Below, piece by piece: positions 51,745 through 61,254 of a stretch of 64,000 bases of DNA. The notes beneath the pieces were generated by a model. That model was given only the letters and a program-made list of their open reading frames with translations, was not told where the DNA came from and did not search any database. The stretch covers positions 40,538-104,537 of the forward strand of contig CAIUWA010000034.1 of NCBI GenBank assembly GCA_903902745.1. The letters run 5' to 3'. The DNA comes from an uncultured Opitutia bacterium (GTDB taxonomy: Bacteria > Verrucomicrobiota > Verrucomicrobiia > Opitutales > Opitutaceae). Position numbers and translations under genes: made by a program. The first letter of the stretch is position 1. Every line of letters starts with the position of its first letter.

Positions 51745-53039
51745 GGCTTGAGCTCGGGCGCGGTCAGCGTCTTGGGCGTCTCATCGACGGGACGGGGCTC
51801 AATGATTTTTTTCTCGCTGCCCGAGCCGAGTTTCTCGAGCCGGCGGCCGGTGACGAGCAGCTGGCTCTCCGTCTGGTAGACGGTGCTGTTGTAGGCGCTG
51901 ACGGCCTGCGTGAGACGCTGGCCGAGTTCGTCGAGATTCTTGGCCACGGCGGCGACGCGCTCGTGAAGCTCAAGGCCGAGCTTGCGGATTTCGTCGGCGT
52001 TTTTCGAAAGGGCCTCCTGCTTCCAGCCGTAGGCGGCGGCCTTGAGCAGGGCGATCAGCGTGGCGGGTGACGCGAGAATGACGCCGACGCTCGTGCCGCG
52101 CTCGAAAAGGTCGGGCTCGTAGCGCAGCGCCGCGCTATAGAAGGCCTCGCCAGGGATGAAGAGCACCACAAACTCGGGCGAAGGCTGGATGCTTTTCCAA
52201 TAGTTCCGGTTGCCGAGGGCATCGATATGGCCGCGGACCACGCGGGCATGCTCGATGAACTTGGCCTTGCGGACGGCTTCGTCACTCGCCTCGAGCGCCT
52301 CAAGATAGGCCTGCATGGGGGCCTTGGCATCGACGGCGATGGATTTGCCGCCGGGTAGGCGGATAATCATGTCGGGTCGCCCGTCGCCGGCCCCCTCCTG
52401 CTGGATGAAGTCGACGTTCTCGACCATGCCGGCGAGTTCGACAACGCGCTGGAGCTGGATTTCACCCCAGCGGCCGGCGGTGCTGGTGGAACGGAGTGAA
52501 CGGGAGAGCTTGGTCGTCTCGGACTGAAGGGAGGTTTGCGCGACCGCGAGACCCTTGAGCTGCTCGGTGAGTGAGCCGTAGGCCTCCTTGCGGGCGTTCT
52601 CGATGGCCCCAATTTTCGCGTCGACCTGCAGCAGCGACTCCTTGAGCGGCTTCACGAGGGCGTCGATGGCCTGCTGGCGCTTTTCGAGATCGCCGGAGGA
52701 TTGCTGCTGGAGCTTGGCGAAGGATTCGCGCGCCAGCTCGAGGAAGGAAGTGTTGTTGCGGCTGAGCGCGTCCGAGGAGAGGGCCTTGAACTCGTTGGCG
52801 AGGCGGGCCTGGGTATCACGTTCGGAGGCCAGCTGGGTGGAGAGCTGGGTGCCGAGGGTCGAAAGCCGGGCGGCTTCGGTCCGCAGCGCGGCCAGCTCAG
52901 CGCTGAGCCGCGTGGTTTCATCCTCCTTTGCCCGCAGCCGCTCGACGAGCGCCGCCTGCCGGGCGTGGAGCACGAGCCAGACAATGATTCCCGCGACGGC
53001 GGCCGCGGCGGCGGACCAAGCTGCGATAGTAAAAATCAC
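51741..53039 (-). CDS. rmuC: DNA recombination protein RmuC
   Basis: 432 residues. N-terminal membrane anchor (about 5-24), long coiled coil (about 30-190), then the RmuC nuclease-like core: TSTAGRWGEIQLQRVVELAG, GRPDMIIRLPGGKSIAVDAK (D and K of a PD-(D/E)XK site) and FVVLFIPGEAFYSAAL. Limits inversion at inverted repeats in E. coli. That link is noteworthy given the many palindromes here, but it is only association. Confidence 0.94.
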   Translation of the reverse strand: MIFTIAAWSAAAAAVAGIIVWLVLHARQAALVERLRAKEDETTRLSAELAALRTEAARLSTLGTQLSTQLASERDTQARLANEFKALSSDALSRNNTSFLELARESFAKLQQQSSGDLEKRQQAIDALVKPLKESLLQVDAKIGAIENARKEAYGSLTEQLKGLAVAQTSLQSETTKLSRSLRSTSTAGRWGEIQLQRVVELAGMVENVDFIQQEGAGDGRPDMIIRLPGGKSIAVDAKAPMQAYLEALEASDEAVRKAKFIEHARVVRGHIDALGNRNYWKSIQPSPEFVVLFIPGEAFYSAALRYEPDLFERGTSVGVILASPATLIALLKAAAYGWKQEALSKNADEIRKLGLELHERVAAVAKNLDELGQRLTQAVSAYNSTVYQTESQLLVTGRRLEKLGSGSEKKIIEPRPVDETPKTLTAPELKP

Positions 53040-53089
53040 GTAAAGATGGTTTTAAAAGGTTTGTTTAAATCGAACTCGGGCCGCACTCC

Positions 53090-53118
53090 TTGACACGCCG
53101 AAAGCCACTCTGCAAACA
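53090..53118 (+). promoter_or_regulatory. Candidate promoter of the sensor cluster
   Basis: A perfect -35 box TTGACA (53090-53095) with a weak -10-like CAAACA 17 bases later, 52 bases upstream of the REC-kinase ATG. This is the divergent gap with rmuC. Confidence 0.3.
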
Positions 53119-53169
53119 CGCGCATGCCAATGTTTTCCTCCGCTGGAAACAGCTAAGTTGGATGCGAGC

Positions 53170-54330
53170 ATGAATACCCTCACTGAAAAGACTTTAGCCC
53201 CCGTGACTCCGGAATCAAAGCCCCTCGTCCTCGTCGTGGATGATGAGTATGGTCCGCGGGAGTCCATTGCCTTCACCCTGTCTTCGGAATTCAACGTCGA
53301 CACGGCGGGCCGGGCGGCTGAGGCGCTCGCGAAACTTCGCAAGCAGACCTACGCCGCCGTGGTGCTCGACATCCGCATGCCGGAGATGGATGGCATCAAG
53401 GCGCTGGAGGAGTTGCGCCGCATCGATCCGGATGTCTCGGTGATCATGCTCACGGGCTACGGCACGCTGCTGACCGCCCAGCAGGCCATGGTGGCGGGAG
53501 CCAACCAGTACCTGCGCAAGCCGCCCGACGTGGCCGAATTGCTCGAGGCGGTACGGAAGCAGACGCAGGCCACGCGCCTGCGCCGCCACCAGGCGCACCT
53601 TACCCGCGAGATGCAGGAGCTCAACGGCACGCTCAAGCGCGAGATCGAGCAGAACGAGCCACAAATCTGGCAGGGCCGGGCGTCGATCGAGCTGGTGCAC
53701 GACCTGAACAATCCGCTGACGGTGGTGATTGGCTATGCCACGCTGCTGGTCGAGGAGGCCCGCGCGGTTTCCAAGCTGGATCCGGAGCGGGGACAAAAAC
53801 TGCTCGAATACGCCAGCATGATCGAGCGCGCGGCGGAATACTGCCACCACCTCTCCGAGAACTGGCGCCAGGCCTCGAAAAAGGCCACCGAGTACGCGCC
53901 GCTGGACCTCGTCCAAGTGATTCAGGAGGTGCGGCAGGTGATCTTTTTTGGCAATGCGGCCGTCCAGCTCTCCGGCCTGACGGTGGCCAACGCGCGAGGC
54001 TCAAAATTTGAGCTGATGCGGGTTTTTCAGAATCTGCTGAAAAACGCCCTCGAGGCCGGCGCGACGCGGGTTCAGGTATCGCTGGTGCAGGCGGGCGACC
54101 GCATCGAGCTGACCATCGCGGACAACGGCGCCGGGATGAATCCCGATGCGGTGAAGCGCGCGCTGCGCGGTGGGTTCACCAGCAAGCAGAACGGCACCGG
54201 CCTGGGCCTCAGCATCTGCCGCCATTTGCTCGGCGCGCATGGCGCGACCTTCAATCTTGAATCCGTGCCCGGGAAAGGCACCACGGTGAACCTGGTGTTT
54301 CCCTCCGTCGCCCCGACCCCCGGCGCATGA
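53170..54330 (+). CDS. Hybrid REC-histidine kinase
   Basis: 386 residues from the ATG at 53170; a TTG 12 bases earlier is less likely. N-terminal receiver domain with phosphoacceptor D67 (AAVVLDIRMPEMDG) and Lys in YLRKPPD near 117. A dimerisation segment with phosphorylatable His follows (ELVHDLNNPLTVVIGY) then an ATPase domain (NLLKNALEAGAT, IADNGAGMNP, GTGLGLSICRHLLGAHGA). Soluble; REC-first order suggests its kinase is controlled by an upstream phosphodonor, for instance the membrane kinase at 55564. Confidence 0.9.
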   Translation: MNTLTEKTLAPVTPESKPLVLVVDDEYGPRESIAFTLSSEFNVDTAGRAAEALAKLRKQTYAAVVLDIRMPEMDGIKALEELRRIDPDVSVIMLTGYGTLLTAQQAMVAGANQYLRKPPDVAELLEAVRKQTQATRLRRHQAHLTREMQELNGTLKREIEQNEPQIWQGRASIELVHDLNNPLTVVIGYATLLVEEARAVSKLDPERGQKLLEYASMIERAAEYCHHLSENWRQASKKATEYAPLDLVQVIQEVRQVIFFGNAAVQLSGLTVANARGSKFELMRVFQNLLKNALEAGATRVQVSLVQAGDRIELTIADNGAGMNPDAVKRALRGGFTSKQNGTGLGLSICRHLLGAHGATFNLESVPGKGTTVNLVFPSVAPTPGA

Positions 54331-54358
54331 CCCGGCATCGTTCACAACGTGATCCGGC

Positions 54359-55570
54359 ATGAGGCGGCGGCGGGTAAAAATCACCGGCATCGGCCCGGTC
54401 ACGCCTGCGGGCATCGGGCGGGAGGAATTCTGGAAGGGCATACTTGAGCCGGTGAGCCGGGTGCGGCCTTACGGCAAATTCGGGAAGGAATACGGCCCGT
54501 TTGTCGCGGCTTATATCGAGCAGTTTGAAGTCGGGAGCTATGTCGAGAATCGTTCCGCCATTCCCAATGGTTCGGCCCGGCATACCTTGTTTGCCCTGGC
54601 TGGGATGAATCTTGCCCTGAAGGATGCCGGGATCTCACCGGAGGAACTGGCCAAAGCCAGCAGTGCGATCGTGGTCGGATGCTCCTTGATGGATTTCGGG
54701 GCAATCGGGAGTTCAATCGAGGCCGTGCACAAGCGGGGCCCGCGGGCTGCGCTGGGGCGCGGGATCTTCACCACCAATATTTCCAGCATCCCGGATGCGG
54801 CGAACCAGGTCTTTGGCATCACGGCGCGCACGATGACCATCCAGAATTCGTGCTGCTCCGGCATGGATGCCGTTGGCTACGCAGCTGAAATGGTAGCGAC
54901 GGGCAAAGCTGATCTGGTTTTGTGCGGAGGGACGGAAGCTCCGTTGCACCGCAGTCCAATGCTGGAGTTGAGGGCGGCAGGGCTGACGCCGGTATCGACG
55001 GAAATGCCGGAGCGCCTCGCGCGTCCTTTCGACCTGTGGCGCACCACTGGCGTGGTGAGCGAAGGCGCCGCCATGCTTGTGATCGAGCCGGAGACCAGCC
55101 CGCGCCAAGGCTACAGTTACATTTCGGGCTACGGTTTCGCCAACGACGAGGCAGGTGAGTTATGCAGTGGGTTGAAGGACGCTGCCAAGCAGGCCCTCGC
55201 TGGAGCGAGGATCAAGCCCGGGGAGATTGAGGCCATCAGTGCGTGGGGACCGGGACACAAAAAAATCGATGAAGCGGAAGCGCAGGCCATGGTTGATTTG
55301 TTGAAGGCGTATTTACCCGACATCCCGGTGGTATAGCTCAAAGGCGCCATCGGCAGTCCGCTTGGTGGCGCCCCGGCGATTCAAATCGCGGCTGCCGCTC
55401 TGGCGCAGCGCTTCGGGGTGATCCCGCCCACGGTCAACTGGCAGTATCCGGACCCGGCCTGTCCGCTCAATCTCAGCGATCAGCCCCGGTCTGTCGCTCA
55501 CGGGATTACCTTGATCAACGCGCATGGTGTGGGGAAAGTGAATGCCAGCATGATTCTGGAACGATGCTGA
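54359..55570 (+). pseudogene. Ketosynthase-like protein with in-frame amber stop and degenerate active site
   Basis: The frame is open for 325 codons, TAG (55334-55336), then continues with clear homology (LKGAIGSPLGGAPAIQIAAA, INAHGVGKVNASMILERC) to TGA 55568-55570, 403 codons in all. Cys165 is present (QNSCCSGMDAVG), but the first catalytic His is Trp296 (ISAWGPGHKKIDEAEA) and the second His is Ser (KGAIGSPLG). Even when intact it resembles a chain-length factor or non-catalytic ketosynthase more than FabF. The TAG probably replaces a Ser codon. Overlaps the next gene by seven bases. Confidence 0.8.
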
Positions 55571-57576
55571 ATTCGCCGGCATTGCTGGTCTCGATCGTGG
55601 TTGCCCTGGTCGGGGCTCTCATCCTCTGGTCGAATCCGGAGAGGTTGGTTAATCGTCTGGCGTTTAGCTGTTCACTGCACATCGCCCTCTGGCTCGCGTT
55701 GCTTTATCAGGCGGTGACCGCGCCGAGAGGTTCGGGCGAGGGCCTGTTTTGGCTGAGATGCACCTCGGCTGCGAGCGCCTCCATCCCCCTGCATTTCCTG
55801 CTGGTAAAGGAGGGCATTGCCGGAGTTTCGGGTCGATTAGGTTTGGGCTGGTTGCGGCGAAACTGGCTGTGGATCGCTGTTACTGTGTTTTTCACGGTGA
55901 TGCCCTTCACCAGTGCCTTCATCCCTTTTCAATCCACCGGAACCAGCCGGCTCTATGGCTGGGCATATCCCATAGTTTCATATGGTTTCATTGGCCTGGT
56001 AGCCTTGCTCTTCTGGGATGCGCTCAGGACCTTGAAGCAGGCCGTGGGCGGCCAACGCCTGGAATTGCAGGTCTGGTTGGTTTGGGGATGTGCCATGACC
56101 GCGACAGTCCTCGTGCTCAAAGCTCTGAACTGGCTGACGCATGAGCCGATTTATATTAACCTGCAGCCCATTGTTGCCCTCATATTCTATGGGGGCACGG
56201 CCTATGCGATCACCACGTATCGTATTTTCGATGCCCGCCAGTTGATCCTCGTGGTGCTGGAGCGGGTCATCCTGATCACTGCCGTGGCCGCCGTGGCTTT
56301 CTCCTTCGATTGGGTCCTGGGCCAGTTTTTATCTTCGGAATGGATCGTGCATCTCGTCACCACGGCCCTGGCGCTCTGGTTTGCGGTCACGTTCAACGGC
56401 TGGCTCGACCGGTTTTTCCAATTTTATCCGCAGGCCACCGCCGCCCGGCAGGCCGCATATGCGGTGGCCCGGCGGGAGATCAAGGCGGAGAGCCTGGAGC
56501 AGGCGTTTCTTTCCGTCCTCAAGGGCTGGGGCCAGGCGGGGCATGCGCTCATGCTTTCGGGCACGAAGGGGATGTTGCAGGGCGGGGCCGTTGAGATTCC
56601 CGAGGATGGCACGGTGGTCCAGATCCTCCGCCAGCTCCGCTGGGCCACGCCCGAGCGCCTCGCCCGTGAAAAGAGCACCCCCGAACGCGAGGAGCTGAAT
56701 CGTTTCCTGCACGAGCACCGCCTGGGGGTGCTGGTGTTTGGCGAAGGGCCGACCCTGACGTTGCTGATCGGGGTGGGCGTGCCCGCGTCGCGCCGGCCGT
56801 TTACCTACCCGCAGGTGACGCAATTGATGGAGCTCGCCTCCATCATCGAAAGCGCGATGGAGCGCAGCCATTTTTCCGTCAAGGCCCAGCATGCCGAGCA
56901 ACTCGCGACGGTGGGCCTGCTCGGCGCGAGCCTGGCGCATGAGATCCGCAACCCCCTCGTCACGATCAAGACCTTTGTGCAGCTTTTGCCGCAGCACCAT
57001 CAGGACCCGGCGTTTCGCGACAAGTTTTTCCGGCTGATCGGCGACGAGGTGTCGCGGATCGACCGCCTCACGGAGCAGCTGCTCGACCTCGCCTCGCCCC
57101 GGGCCTACACCGCAGTGCCGACGCCGCTCCACCCGCTGCTGCGCGCGGGGCTAGACCTGGTGACGACGAAGGCCGACCACCGCCAGGTCCGGATCATTGC
57201 CGACTTTGCCGCCGCGCCGGACATTGTATTGACGGATGCCGGTGCCACGAAGCAGGTGCTCCTGAATCTCTGCTTCAATGCGATCCACGCGGTCGAGAAC
57301 CGCGAAGGGGAGAGATGGATCAAGGTGGCCACGCGCAACGTCCCCGAGGGCGTCGAGATGTCGGTCTCGGACAATGGCGCCGGGATTGCGCCGGAGATTC
57401 TGCCTCGGCTGTTCCAGCCGTTTCAGACGACCAAATCGACGGGCTTTGGACTTGGGCTCGCCATTTGCAGCGATATCCTTTCGGGTTTGAAGGCAACGAT
57501 TGCCGCTGATCCGTCGTGCCCCGGTAGTGGTGCGACCTTTCGCGTGCATTTCCCATGTCCACCACCTTCATCCTAG
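55564..57576 (+). CDS. Membrane sensor histidine kinase (multi-pass)
   Basis: 670 residues. About eight N-terminal membrane helices (LVSIVVALVGALILW, IAVTVFFTVMPFTSAF, IVALIFYGGTAYAITTY), a GAF-like region (about 300-440), then H-box LLGASLAHEIRNPLVTIK and an HATPase with NLCFNAIHAVEN, VSDNGAGI and FGLGLAICSDIL. The architecture recalls PrsK-type kinases. It is embedded by overlaps between the KS-like gene and the GAF-kinase gene. Confidence 0.9.
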   Translation: MLNSPALLVSIVVALVGALILWSNPERLVNRLAFSCSLHIALWLALLYQAVTAPRGSGEGLFWLRCTSAASASIPLHFLLVKEGIAGVSGRLGLGWLRRNWLWIAVTVFFTVMPFTSAFIPFQSTGTSRLYGWAYPIVSYGFIGLVALLFWDALRTLKQAVGGQRLELQVWLVWGCAMTATVLVLKALNWLTHEPIYINLQPIVALIFYGGTAYAITTYRIFDARQLILVVLERVILITAVAAVAFSFDWVLGQFLSSEWIVHLVTTALALWFAVTFNGWLDRFFQFYPQATAARQAAYAVARREIKAESLEQAFLSVLKGWGQAGHALMLSGTKGMLQGGAVEIPEDGTVVQILRQLRWATPERLAREKSTPEREELNRFLHEHRLGVLVFGEGPTLTLLIGVGVPASRRPFTYPQVTQLMELASIIESAMERSHFSVKAQHAEQLATVGLLGASLAHEIRNPLVTIKTFVQLLPQHHQDPAFRDKFFRLIGDEVSRIDRLTEQLLDLASPRAYTAVPTPLHPLLRAGLDLVTTKADHRQVRIIADFAAAPDIVLTDAGATKQVLLNLCFNAIHAVENREGERWIKVATRNVPEGVEMSVSDNGAGIAPEILPRLFQPFQTTKSTGFGLGLAICSDILSGLKATIAADPSCPGSGATFRVHFPCPPPSS

Positions 57577-59343
57577 CCACCACCGATCTCCAGCTGGCGG
57601 CCGCATGGGAAGCCCAGATCCCCGCGGACCGGCCGATTGTCCGCCTGTTCGCGGCGGCCAGCCAACCGGTGGCGCAGCCGGGGCTTTCGGCGGTGGTGGT
57701 GCTGGACGCGGCTTCGGAGCCGGCCCTGCCCGGCAACCTGGTGAAATGCCCGACCATCTATGTCGGAGAACCGCGGAGCCTGCCGTTTGAGCAGGCCCGG
57801 CTGGCCGGGCGCGCGCGCGTCTATCTCAACTACGAGGAGAGCACGCGCCGGTTGGATGAATTTCTGCCCCTCATGGCCGAGCTGGCTTCGAAGGAATCGA
57901 TGATCGCGCTGCTGGTGGACAAGAACCGCCGGGCCGATGGCTCGGGTTCGCGCTCACCCCTGCGCCTTTCCACCTCGAGCGAAACCGCGGAGCTGTGGGA
58001 TTTTCTCGAGGGGGCGGTGGAGAGCATTGACTCGCGCGACCGGCTGCTGGGCGAGTTTCGCCGCGCGTCGCAGCCACCTGCTGCGGGCCTCGCATGCCGT
58101 GTTTTTCCTGCGGGAGACCGACGGGTTTCGCGCCGACCGGGGCACCTCGTTTTTTCCGAATGACGACCCACTGGTGGCTTATCTGGAGAGCCATCCGGCC
58201 GTGATCGACGGCGCGAGCTGGGACGGTCCTGGCGATCCCATGGCCGAGCTGGCCGTGCGAAACCGCCTTGCCATGTGGGGGGCGCGCCTGCTCGTGCCGA
58301 TCCATGACAACGGCCGGCTGCTGGGCTTGATCGCGCTCGGCGTGCGGGATGACGGACAGCCTTATGACGAGGCCGACCGCGTGCGGGCCGTCTGCGTGGC
58401 CCGGTTGCTGCGCCAATTCCTGACCAAGGCCCTGCAACTCGGCCGGCTGCAAATTTTTGCGACCCAGGCGACCCTTGGGGCCAAATACCTGCCCAGCACC
58501 CTGATCCTGGCCCCGGAGGAAACCGTGCCCCGGCACGTGCCGCTCGTGGTGCGGGACCTGATCGGCCGCGTGCGCCGCACGCGCGAGGTGAGCCGGGCCA
58601 CGCCGGGGGAAGGCCAGCCGTTCCGTGCCAGTGCCGGGCTGGTGGTCGAAACCGGGGGGGTGTGGGTTTTTTGGGAGGAGGCGAGCAGCGAAGTGCATGA
58701 TGCCGCCACCCGCCGCCGGGCGGTGCGCATGGGTCTCCTGCGCGAACTTGCCCTGACGCTCAGCCATGAACTCGGCAACGCCCTCGTGTCCCTGGCCACT
58801 TTCCGGCAGGCATCGGACAGCGCGGTGGTGCCGGCCTCGATGATCGCCACCATCAAGGGCGACATCGTCAAACTCGAGGGCCTCGCCGGCAACCTCGCGG
58901 TCATGCAGACACTCGACGAACTTTCGCCCGTGAAGGTGGATGTGCGCGAACTGGCGCAGGGCATCGGCTCGGCCCTGGGCGTGAAGGTCGAGGTCGGCCC
59001 CGATCCCGTCACCTTGTCCGCGGCCAAGCCGCTGCTGGAATTTGCCCTGCGTTCACTCGTGGAAACCATCACCGAGAATCGCGGCGAACTCGGCGCCACG
59101 GAGCTGGTCCTGCAGGTGCGCTCCACGGGGACGGGCAAGGAACTCACCGCGCTCCTTTCGCTCAAGGGCCGCAATCTCGAACTGGAAGGCATCCTGCCCG
59201 AACCCGTCGTCGGGGCCGTCCCCAACCAGGGGCGCATGGGGGTGTTCCTCGCCAAGGAAATCCTGCGCCTTCATCACGGCGAGATTCATGCCGGTCCCGG
59301 CATGGAGGGTACGGAAATTTTGATCTCGGTGCGTTCCTGTTAG
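57555..59343 (+). pseudogene. GAF-domain histidine kinase-like gene with frameshift
   Basis: A first frame (57555 to about 58065, MSTTFILATTDLQLAAAWEA) and a second (from about 58069, SHLLRASHAVFFLRETDGFR onward to TAG 59341-59343) join into one protein if one base near 58060-58071 (GCCGCGCGTCGC) is extra. The second frame encodes a GAF-like domain (ARLLVPIHDNGRLLGLIALG) then a histidine kinase-like core (LALTLSHELGNALVSLATFR). The ATPase lacks the usual G-boxes, so it may be a pseudokinase. About 595 residues if intact. Overlaps the upstream kinase by 22 bases. Confidence 0.75.
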
Positions 59344-59428
59344 TCCAATCCCCGAGCGGCCGGTCTGACCGGTCCTGACCCTGGAAGTCCGGCCGCGGCA
59401 CATTTTTCACTCCCAACCTCCCTCAATC

Positions 59429-60346
59429 ATGCACACGCGAAAAATCACCGTGCCCAAGGTGAAGCTCAAGGACATGGATTTTCAGGGATTTTATGAGAAT
59501 TATTTCAAGCCGGAGCTGCCGGTCATCATCAGCGGCATCACGGAAAACTGGGGAGCCCGGTCGAAATGGAACGCGGAAGCCCTGCTGAATCAGCTGAAGG
59601 AATCAAAAAATACGATCAAGCGGGCGCTGTGGTATGACAACGACAGCCAGTTTCTCCGGGAGGACTACGAAGTCCCCGCGTTTGTCGCGAAGTGCCTGGA
59701 GCCCGCGTATTCCTACACCCGGGATGCCAACTGCCGTTTTTGGATCCATCCGCCGGGGAATGTCACCCCCTGGCACTATGACGGAAATTACCTCTACGTT
59801 TTCAACGTGCAGGTCAAAGGGGCGAAGGAATGGTCGATGATTTCGCCCGAGACTCCGGTGACGAGCTTTCCGTTTTCCAACATCACGGCTCCGTTCTGCA
59901 GCCGGCAATCCAGCCGGGAAATTTCGTATGCGACGTTCCGGGCCGAGGAAGGCGACATGGTGTTTCTTCCGCCGCTCTGGGCACACCGGGTGCTGACCGT
60001 GGAAAATTCGATCAACCTGAACTGGGTCGGCACCAAGAAGGGCGCCACGGCCGGCTCCCGGCTGGAAAAGCGGGAAAAGGAAATCCTGAAACTGTCCACG
60101 CTGCCGGGGTTCTCCAAGCTCATCCTCCGTCCGGGCGGGCCCGCGGCCATGAACTATTTCAAGGAATACGGGGGAGTTGGTTTGCCGCTGATCAAGGAAC
60201 TCACCGTCAGCACCTCCCCGATTTCCGCGCTGACCCGGGCGGCCAAGGAGTATGCCAGCTTGGTATCCCTGGCCCTGACGTGGAAAGACGGCGCCAATGT
60301 CGTGAAAAAGAAAGTGACGGAATCCGGCCCGATGCCCGACCATTGA
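59429..60346 (+). CDS. JmjC/Cupin_8-like Fe(II)/2-oxoglutarate hydroxylase
   Basis: 305 residues. FWIHPPGNVTPWHYDGNYLY contains the HxD metal pair (H-Y-D) and EEGDMVFLPPLWAHRVL the third His, with a probable 2-oxoglutarate-binding stretch between (NVQVKGAKEWSMI). These enzymes hydroxylate proteins or small molecules. Six bases separate it from a nucleotidyltransferase-like gene. Substrate unknown. Confidence 0.87.
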   Translation: MHTRKITVPKVKLKDMDFQGFYENYFKPELPVIISGITENWGARSKWNAEALLNQLKESKNTIKRALWYDNDSQFLREDYEVPAFVAKCLEPAYSYTRDANCRFWIHPPGNVTPWHYDGNYLYVFNVQVKGAKEWSMISPETPVTSFPFSNITAPFCSRQSSREISYATFRAEEGDMVFLPPLWAHRVLTVENSINLNWVGTKKGATAGSRLEKREKEILKLSTLPGFSKLILRPGGPAAMNYFKEYGGVGLPLIKELTVSTSPISALTRAAKEYASLVSLALTWKDGANVVKKKVTESGPMPDH

Positions 60347-60352
60347 CCCGGG

Positions 60353-61243
60353 ATGGTCACCGGGAAAATCCATGATTACTTTCCAGAGGTTGTGAAGACC
60401 GAGAACAGGGAGAGCTTTGCCGGGACGGTGGCCGCCTGGGCGATGCGCGAGCCATCGGTGAGCGGCCTCGTGCTCATCGGTTCGCAGGTGCGCGCGGCCG
60501 ACGATGCGATCTGGCGGGCGGACGCCCAGTCGGACTGGGACTTTCAAGTCATCTCCGCCCGCCCGCGAATGTTTGCCGATTCCGCGTGGACGGCCGGCCT
60601 GGTGGGCAGAAAGCTCCGGACCTACGCTCCGCGAATGACCCGCGTGGGCCGGGTGCCCAAGGTGAACATGATTTTTGAAGGGACCGAGGCAGACCTTGTG
60701 ATCCTGCCACTCGGGCTCATGCGCCTGACCAAGCTCCTGGTGGCACTGGGCCTGCACCGGAGGGAAGGCCGGGTGCGGCGAGGCCTGCAGGATCTCGCCA
60801 TTGTCGCCCGGCCGGGCTGGCGCTTTCTCAAGGGGGCCGGGAAGTGGGAACCGTTGTACCAGCGGGTCGTCGCGGAGGTGGCCGATGTCCAGCTGGACGA
60901 TGAAGCCGCGCGACGGCTCGCGGACTCGTTCGTCTGCGACTACGTCTGGACGCTGCGCAAGCTGGACCGCGGCGAGTTGCTGGCCGCGCAGCGCATGCTG
61001 CACCAGTCGCTGGCGGAGACAAATTTCCGCCTGCTGCATGAACTCAAGCTGCGCCGTGGTGAACGCTCTTTCCCCGAGGCCCGCCGGATTGAGCGGGTGG
61101 CCGGAGCGGAGCTGGCCGGGGTGACGGTGGACTCGCCGCTGGCGGCGCCGGCCCTGCGGTCCGCCGCCGAAAAGTGCGCGGCGACCTGCCGCGAGTTGAT
61201 GGGCGCGCTGGTCGGGGTGGGCTGGCACTGGCCCGCGCTCTAG
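60353..61243 (+). CDS. Nucleotidyltransferase-like protein (AadK/aminoglycoside adenylyltransferase-type)
   Basis: 296 residues. N-terminal NTase core VSGLVLIGSQVRAADD then AQSDWDFQVISARPRMF gives GS...SDxD, followed by helical C-terminal domain. Resembles streptomycin 6-adenylyltransferase-type enzymes, but the surrounding gene does not suggest antibiotic resistance. Paired with the hydroxylase. Confidence 0.75.
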   Translation: MVTGKIHDYFPEVVKTENRESFAGTVAAWAMREPSVSGLVLIGSQVRAADDAIWRADAQSDWDFQVISARPRMFADSAWTAGLVGRKLRTYAPRMTRVGRVPKVNMIFEGTEADLVILPLGLMRLTKLLVALGLHRREGRVRRGLQDLAIVARPGWRFLKGAGKWEPLYQRVVAEVADVQLDDEAARRLADSFVCDYVWTLRKLDRGELLAAQRMLHQSLAETNFRLLHELKLRRGERSFPEARRIERVAGAELAGVTVDSPLAAPALRSAAEKCAATCRELMGALVGVGWHWPAL

Positions 61244-61254
61244 AGCCGGCCGCG

